From Oxytricha trifallax (Eukaryota; Ciliophora; Spirotrichea; Sporadotrichida; Oxytrichidae), in the NCBI GenBank assembly GCA_000711775.1, contig ARYC01019429.1, positions 1 to 64,000 on the forward strand: 64,000 bases of DNA, given 5' to 3'. The position numbers and the translations under genes were made by a program. Within the stretch, counting starts at the first letter, position 1, and each line of letters opens with the position of its first letter. Below, piece by piece: positions 57,190 to 64,000 of this stretch. The notes under the pieces were generated by a model that saw only the letters and a list, made by a program, of their open reading frames with translations, had not been told where the DNA came from and made no database searches.

Positions 57190-59510
57190 ACCATATTAAT
57201 AATAGAAAAGACTGAGCAAGCATGGAAAAATACTGAATAATATATATTATGAAATTTAGCAAATTAAAATTTTAGAGATTGGAAGATCATTTATTGTGAG
57301 TATGTAGATGGATTATTAAATTGAAAAGAGTGATGAATTGGTTTAAGATATAATAGAAATAAGTTATGAGATTTTATTATGACGTTTAACTAAACGAAAT
57401 ATTAGAGATCATATTTCAAGAAACTAAGAGCGAACTGAGTGAGTTCAAGAATGCATATTAAGTGATGGAAGTTTCTGTGAGATGGATAAGAATTTTACAA
57501 AACTTTAAAATTTCTCCTTCATCTTTGGATAAAAGTTTCATATGATATGAGGAATCATCTATAATTAATATCAAAGGGTCAGATTCATATTAAAATTCGG
57601 AATTATTTGACAGAGGATAAATAGAAGGAGAAATAAAAGGTGAGACGAAAAATCTTATAAGTAAGATAATAAAGATAATATTAAATTGATTAGAGAGTAA
57701 CCGAATTAAGAAGAATTATATATCTCTTGAATATTTATAAACAAAGGCAGAACTAATTCAAATAAATTAATTAAATTATGTCTGGAGTTAATTGAGAAAA
57801 TTAAATATTTAACTTTTGATAAGAAGTAATAAAAAGTAAAATTAAAAATATTTTCTTTAATTTGAAAAACTGACATTTGCAATTTTTCAAAGGATATCCA
57901 AAATAACACTCTAAAAAGGATTTAAAAAAAAATAATTTATAATTTTCAAGATTTTATTGAGATCTGGTTTATGCGATTTAGTAGGTTTGTTAATTTGCTA
58001 AAAAACTCTGAAGTCATTTTTATAAGTGCGTGTTTAAAGATATTCCATTGCTATGACAATTTTTATTAAATGTTTTTCCAATTAATTAATAATTTCTGTA
58101 TCTTTTTTGTGTCTACAAGACCCCCTAAAATAGAAGAAATAAGCTCTAAAAAGTAGTTAGCTCCATAATTATATTTAAGAATAATTATTAAAAATTTTAT
58201 CGATATTTTGCAATTAAAGGAATACTATAAACTAGAGTATAATGAATGTTTCCCGTGACTGCAAGGACCTATAATTTTAGATAAAATATTTAAATTAATT
58301 TAATTTAAAAATAATTATTTTAGTTTAAATTGATTATTAAATAACTTACAATTGTAAACATAGTGGCAATTAGTACTTAGTGAGTGAGGGTTCGTCATTC
58401 TCAGATTTGGTACCCTCTGGAAGACCTCCAAAAACTTGATTGAAATTGGGGAATTACCAAAATTTGTTTTTCAACTTATCACTCCAAGATCTCCATCTCT
58501 GCATTTTTTTGATGCCCTAAACCTACCTCATCGTGCTCCTCAGCTCTTGCAAGATCCACGCATTATCAAGCACTTTTAAATTCCACGTATGGCACAGAGG
58601 AGTCAAAACGTCATTTTTGTGGCTCATTTTTTACATATAAATTTTTAGCATTTTACATTTTAAATTCTAACTTTTGAACCACTTAATATTTTTTAATTCT
58701 GACTTTTATATTCATTACAAAGATTTTCTTTTATTTCAAAAAAAACTCACATCTGCTATTAACTTGAGGACTTTAAATTTTGTACGTTATATATATATAA
58801 TTTTAAAATACAAATAAGTTATATTTTTTAAGATTTTAATTGCATTTTTCTCCAATAATCAATTGATTCTAAAAAGGTTCTAAATTTGCTAAGAAATATT
58901 TTTTACCAATAATATAAAAGCGATGGTTTTTTTTATATTTTTAGTTTTAGCACAATTTTTACTTTATGTTATTTCTACAAACTAATAAATTCATTAACTT
59001 TTTCTGTGCCTAAATGACCCTTATAATCAAGAAATAAGTTAGCAGAAGACAAAAGATGGATTTTTAGATTTCGGGTATATTATAAAACTTCATTAATTTT
59101 TGGCAATTATAATAATTTTATAATATTTACTTTATAGAATTCTCTCATTCAACACAGGGCTTCTTATTTTACTCTGAAATTTTATTTTAATTAAATTTAA
59201 ATTCAATTTTATTTCTTTAATTAATTTTTAATAATTATTCTTTTTGAGTGAAAAATATTTTTGTAAATTTTATAACTGACACTATTTAAGATTATGTTTT
59301 AAATACTTATTTTTTTAATATTGAGATTTTAAATTATTTTTTTATTAAAAATTTTAATGCTTGAATTATGCATGATCTATTATATTTAAAATTAATTAAT
59401 TCACAATCGAATTTTATAATTTATATTTGGGGGGTGGAAGTTCTCTGCACTTTTTTTAATTTATGTAAAATTAATAAATTTTAATTGAATTAAAAATTTT
59501 TATAATTTTA
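57190..59510. other. AT-rich stretch without recognised gene
   Basis: Around 58,390-58,620 a less AT-rich patch (GGTACCCTCTGGAAGACCTCC) may be coding or a decayed element. Otherwise nothing recognised. The minus-strand frame at 57,706-57,909 is probably chance. Confidence 0.4.
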
Positions 59511-59517
59511 AGACTTA

Positions 59518-60398
59518 TTTAATATTAAGCAAGTATATTCGAAATGTGGAAGTTGTTACAAGTAAATTAAAAAAACTATAGAATTACAATTATATTAAAT
59601 CAAATTATATTAAAATTAAAAAGAAAAAATGGTCTTCAATGTCTTTAAAGTTTGATGAAGCCTTATGGGCAAGAAAGAAAAATATATTCTCATGTTCGTT
59701 CTCGATGCTGCAGATAAGACCACCATCCTCTAAATACTCAAGCACGGTGATGTCGCCACAACCATTCCAACTATCAGCTTCAATGTCGAGAATTTTAACT
59801 ACAAGAAAACAATTTCACAGTATAGGATGTAGGCGATCAAGACAAGAACAAACTCCTCTGGAGAAACTACTAACATTACACCTAAAGTCTTATCTTTGTC
59901 GTTGACTCCAATTATAGAGACAGATTTGATGTTGACAGAGAAGAGGTCCACAAGATGGTTACTGAGGAGGAACTCAAGGATTCAGTTCTCTTGGTATTCG
60001 CCAACCAGCAAGATCTATTAGGAGCTATGACGTGCCCAGTGATCACTGATAAGCTTGGATTTTACACCATTAGATGTAGAACTATGTACATCCAAAGCAC
60101 TTGCGCCGTTACAGGTGATGTTCAATACGAAGGTCTTGACAGGATCTCAAATGAAATGCTTAAAAGTATTCCAGTTTACGCATGCTTTTCTTAACTCTAA
60201 AATTCGATTAAGTAATCTATCACTCTTGAATATAACTAGCTATTGCATTTCCTTATAAATATATGTTTAATTCAGTTAGTAATATATTTAAAAAAACTCA
60301 CTTTTTTTAAGTAAAATATGATAAATTTCTAATTCTATAGTTTTTTGAATTTACTTGTAACAACTTCCACAATTCGAATATACTTGCTTAATATTAAA
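59518..60398. mobile_element. ARF-like sequence enclosed by 69-bp terminal inverted repeats
   Basis: 59,518-59,586 and 60,330-60,398 are inverted copies with two mismatches in 69 bp (TTTAATATTAAGCAAGTATA at the outside). They bracket one complete ARF-type coding sequence and nothing else. The structure is that of a non-autonomous DNA transposon with captured gene, or of a recombination-generated inverted repeat. No clear target duplication was seen. Confidence 0.75.
59629..60180 (+). pseudogene. ARF-type small GTPase pseudogene
   Basis: Full-length ARF colinearity over about 180 codons: GKKEKYILMFVLDAADKTT (P-loop; family GLDAAGKTT, both Gly changed), TTIPTISFNVENFNY (switch 1), then after a 1-nt shift near 59,806 FTVQDVGDQDKNKLLWRNY (switch 2; WDVGGQ altered), [28 protein letters not shown] (NKQD changed to NQQD), TDKLGF and [20 protein letters not shown]. 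Two UGAs lie in the N-terminal helix. Changes hit nucleotide-binding motifs, so it cannot act as a GTPase. No introns are seen, as in a retro-copied or compact ciliate gene. Confidence 0.85.
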
Positions 60399-60715
60399 AG
60401 TATAATGAGGTGTGACAAGAAGAGTAGTCTTTAGAGTTTAGTTAACAAATAATAAAACTGAGAACACTTGGACACCTCAGATACTTAAGAATTAATATAG
60501 TGGATCTATTCCAGCCTAAATATCTAAAAGTTTTTTTTCTCTATTTAGAAGAAAAGAAGTAGGGCTTAGATTGTGCTTAAAATTCATGCTTATAAAGATA
60601 TTGATTAATTGATTTGTAAAATGAGCATAATATTAACAATGGTATGTGTCAAGAAGTTGATTGATAGTTGTTAAAAAAAGATTAATTTAATAAAATTTAT
60701 AATTTAAAAAAAAGT

Positions 60716-61330
60716 ACAGGAAACTTCCCTAAAATTTTTTTTATCATTAAACAGAACAGGAAACTTTCCCCCCCCCCTTATATTTTTTTAATAAAGTAAA
60801 CAATTAATTTTATTAGATTTTTTTAATTTAATAATATTAAAAAAAGATTAACTAAATATTTAATTTGGGGGGGAAATTTCCTGCCCGTCAGGTTTCCGCC
60901 CTCTCTGGAAGTTTCTTCCCCCAAAATTTAATTTTATATTGTTTGGCAATAAAAATATTAGAAACATATAAATTTCATTTTCAATTACCATTACCATGTA
61001 CTAAACAACTTTTATTAATATATAATTTTCAAGGTACATAATTATTCTTTATCAAATTATATATTAAAAACAATGCTAAAATAATTGTTTTTATTAATAA
61101 TTAATGTGATTTTCATTAAAATGTAAATTCATTATCAAGGTAGAAATGATATATGAAGCTAGATAAAAAATAACTATATCATAATTGATGGTAAAGATTC
61201 TTTGAAAATTATAAAAATTACATATTTTTATGTATGGGGTGTATGGGGCAGGAATCATCAAGGGAACAGGAAACCTTCTCCCTTGGGTGCATTTAAAATT
61301 TTGGGGCAGGAAACTTCCCCCCTCCCCTTT
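60716..61330. repeat. Cluster of near-palindromic GGAAACTTCC words with G/C tracts
   Basis: CAGGAAACTTCCC or its complement occurs about seven times (near 60,718, 60,760, 60,870, 60,888, 60,908, 61,268 and 61,306), often next to runs of 5-10 C or G (such as 60,767-60,776 and 61,314-61,325). Such G/C tracts are exceptional in this AT-rich window; GGGGGGTGGAAG at 59,430 may be a further member. Non-coding. Confidence 0.6.
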
Positions 61331-61699
61331 AATTTCATTTTTATTTATTTAATTATAAAATTGTATTAAAATATTAAAAGTAGAAGATCTTGCAATAATT
61401 TTTATTATAAAAGTCATTTATAAATAATATAAAATGTTAAGAATTTTAATTTTTTAGGTATGTGTTTGTGGAGTCTGTTCTAGAGAAAATTAAAGAATAT
61501 TTAAAGCTTCTTAATACCTAGATGAGGTGGACTAAAATTTTAAATTGTTGTAGATAGGATGGTAAACAGATAAATAGGAATATGCCCAATAATTTGTTTA
61601 TTATATACTATTTAACTTAACTTTCACAAGTTATTTATCATGAATGCTATAATTATGAATTATATAAAAATATAATCTATTGTTTTTATCAGTTACCAG

Positions 61700-61925
61700 G
61701 TTGTGATGTTATAATTACTACGTTAAGTAGTTGGGCGGTTTGGTTTAAACTCTGCAACCATCAACGGTTTTCATTGTGGAATGATTACCTTCGGCTTCTT
61801 GACTACTTATATGCATGCATGACTAGTCGATAATCAGACTCTTCACTCAGTTGCTAATTACAAACAGTAGTAACAGACTGGATCTTACCTTCGATATCAA
61901 TTATGTTGAACTGAATCAATCAACA
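61700..61925 (+). CDS. Unidentified coding island
   Basis: Plus-strand frame VVGRFGLNSATINGFHCGMI up to a UGA (61,823), continuing LVDNQTLHSVANYKQ. GC-richer than the flanks and protein-like, hence probably a macronuclear-destined segment. Not recognised. Confidence 0.35.
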
Positions 61926-61929
61926 GCAT

Positions 61930-62660
61930 GAAATATTATAAGAAATATTGAGTATTATTTTATTAAGCTCAATTAATAGTAAGTAATTAAATGATATCAT
62001 TTATTATTATTATTAAATGAGTTAATTTATTTGTGCGAAATTTGCATAATTTAGTAGTTATTTGCTTCTTATTAGCAATATGGAGACCCTTTGATTTTGA
62101 TATTACTATTTATAATATCTATCATTGAATAATTTTATATATGAAAATATAATTAAATATTATTAAATATAATTAATATTAAGGGTAATCTTGGAATAAT
62201 AATTGATCAATCAGACACTGTAGAATCATGTAATCGGTTTGTCCTGTGAGTATTGGACTTACCGATAGTAACATGTCTCCCAAGTTTTAAATTATTGGCA
62301 TCATCTCCCTCATTTTAAATCATAAATTTCACTTCATCTTCGATCAAACAATTATTATATTTTATAAATAACTTTCTTTTATTCCAATTACTTCATGCCA
62401 GGATATATTTTCTTATACTATATTGATATATAAACTTGAAGCTGCAATATGTGACTTAGTTTCTCATCAATCAAGAATGCCTCTTTCCTTAACCTTTTCT
62501 AACTCTTGCAGTATCAATCACTAGTAGTTAAAGCAGCTGAGAATTTCACCTTTATCATTTAAATGGTTACTTACTATATTATCAACTTTAAATTTGATTT
62601 AAATAATTCTATTATTATATATATAAACATATATCACAGTATTCTAAATGAAATGACAAC
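61930..62660. other. AT-rich stretch without recognised gene
   Basis: Nothing recognised. Confidence 0.4.
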
Positions 62661-62674
62661 TTAGTCATTCGTAA

Positions 62675-62840
62675 GATGAGTTTTATCATTTAAGCACGCT
62701 AAATCTCAGCAGTATTCACTGAAACACATCGACTGAGTGCGATTGAATTAATCAATGTGTCAATTATAGCTTCAGCAGTAAGTATAGCTTCAAATGGAGA
62801 GAATATTCTAATTCTTATGCACGCAATTTTGTAATGTTAA
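62675..62840 (+). CDS. Unidentified coding island
   Basis: Plus-strand frame SFIIQARQISAVFTETHRLS followed by AIELINVSIIASAVSIASNG, UGA-free and less AT-biased than its flanks. Probably an internal segment of a split gene. Not recognised. Confidence 0.35.
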
Positions 62841-63162
62841 TTAACAAATACATTATATTATTTATTATATATTATATAGTATAATTTAACTATTTCAAAT
62901 GTGTTTAAATGTAAAACAAATAAAAACTGAATAATTTGAATGAGTATATCATAATTAAAACAATTGTTTAACAGCATTACAATAACTAAAAGTATAGGGT
63001 GAATACCGTCTTGAATAAGTAGATATAACGGAGTGAGTACAAAGCCAAATAAAACCCTCTTCTAATTGATTCTTTCCTAAAATAATTTGTTGATAAATCG
63101 CATGAGAATAGCAGCAATAAATGAAACCGCCAATTAAGTATATATAGATATAATTATCGTAA

Positions 63163-63378
63163 TTATAGATATTTACAAGCATTTAATGTTTGAAATTGAA
63201 TTAGTTCATATGAAAAGATTAAGAAAGGCCTAAGGATGATTGAATCTGCTGAAGTAACTGAATGATACAGTGCATTCCTCAACTTAAGACTTAGTTTACA
63301 TGCTGATGAAACTTCAAAACTAGTCCTATCGTGGAAAGCCATGACAATGAACTTTGGATGTTCAACTCTATTATTCAT
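63163..63378 (-). CDS. Unidentified coding island, possible N-terminus
   Basis: Minus-strand frame from a Met at 63,378: MNNRVEHPKFIVMAFHDRTS, then FEVSSACKLSLKLRNALYHS. Codon use is more balanced than in chance frames here. It may be the first segment of a gene reading leftward. Product unknown. Confidence 0.35.
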   Translation of the reverse strand: MNNRVEHPKFIVMAFHDRTSFEVSSACKLSLKLRNALYHSVTSADSIILRPFLIFSYELIQFQTLNACKYL

Positions 63379-63399
63379 GTTGCTATTATTTATTTGGAT

Positions 63400-64000
63400 T
63401 TTGTTTGATAAATTACATTAAATAATAAATGATATATTAGTTATAGTTCATCAGACAATATAATTGTATGAATATATAAATATAATGAAGTGTGAAATCA
63501 GTAAAGATATTCCCATGGATTGAGTAAATTCAGTAATAGAGAGCCTAGAGGCACATTCCAAGTTTAGAATTGTTGCACATATAAGGTATGTTCCTTGACA
63601 TGTAACAACTCAATCAAGCTCCTCTGATAATTAAATAGACCTGTAAAATAAGTGAATAAGAGAAAAAATTCTAAGGATTGAACTATATTTAAAATAATAT
63701 TAAATAATTATTACATCAATTATATTAATTTATTAACACAATTTATTTATTTTAAATGAGATATCCAAAATTGTCCATAAATTGTTATTATAATATTTTA
63801 TTTTATATTAATGGATTATAAATAAATGATTGTATATTCATGATAAGTTTTAAATTTATTCAAATTTGCCCATTCAACTATATTGAAAATATCAACTTAT
63901 CTATAATTTAAATATATTGTTTAAAATAAAATAAGATGGTTATAGGAGCCATTTAAGGTAAAATTATGTTGATAAATTATAATTTATTAACATTTAAAAA
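63400..64000. other. AT-rich end of window
   Basis: No gene or repeat recognised. Confidence 0.4.

Noticed and set aside
1-64000. CRISPR arrays, bacterial-type operons, ribosome binding sites, tRNA or rRNA genes
   Set aside because: No regularly spaced direct repeats, tRNA-like T-loop/anticodon pattern or rRNA core was seen; the genome is a ciliate germline.

Overview
This looks like germline (micronuclear) DNA of a spirotrichous ciliate, most likely Oxytricha/Sterkiella. The evidence is: (1) very AT-rich DNA; (2) 4.1-kb transposons whose ends are C4A4 telomere-type repeats (CAAAACCCCAAAACCCC) flanked by a 3-bp AAT duplication, the hallmark of TBE (telomere-bearing element) transposons; (3) proteins that read through only when UAA and UAG are glutamine and UGA is the sole stop; (4) tiny introns (25-40 nt); and (5) short AT-rich segments bounded by small direct repeats inside coding DNA, which look like internal eliminated sequences (IESs) with pointers. 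ORF calling with the standard code misses nearly all real genes here. UGA-only ORFs of 100-300 codons also occur by chance in DNA this AT-rich, so length alone was not taken as proof.

Layout. 0.2-1.5 kb: minus-strand coding pieces (Asn/Asp/Gly-rich protein, degenerate zinc knuckle). 3.7-5.0 kb and 7.0-10.0 kb: the right and left halves of a decayed second TBE family, in permuted order. 12.0-18.8 kb: a long minus-strand coding region broken into frames, with several IES-like interruptions. 20.3-23.5 kb: plus-strand coding region interrupted by an almost intact TBE1 (23,551-27,665) and continuing at 27,669. 29-32 kb: a dead LINE with endonuclease and reverse transcriptase. 34.7-42.4 kb: sparse coding islands, including a C2H2 zinc-finger gene. 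43.4-45.9 kb: a divergent TBE-like remnant without kinase. 45,962-50,045: a second TBE1, decayed, inserted inside an MT-A70 methyltransferase reading frame (50.05-50.54 kb). 50.8-55.5 kb: a candidate undescribed relative of TBE, with DD34E transposase, intact 22-kDa-like gene with intron, and a superfamily-2 helicase-like gene where TBEs carry a kinase. 55.9-57.0 kb: a cysteine-rich (DUF4215-like) gene whose end is duplicated, inverted, at 34.7 kb. 59.5-60.4 kb: an ARF-type GTPase pseudogene enclosed by 69-bp inverted repeats. 60.7-61.3 kb: a cluster of G/C-tract motifs. The rest is AT-rich DNA with scattered coding islands.

TBE gene logic. Each TBE has a zinc-finger/kinase gene and a 22-kDa gene transcribed divergently from a shared intergenic region, and a DDE transposase convergent with the 22-kDa gene. 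Comparing four families in this one window shows a conserved phase-1 intron in the 22-kDa gene and, in the TBE families, a second 26-nt intron that removes a UGA and extends the protein.
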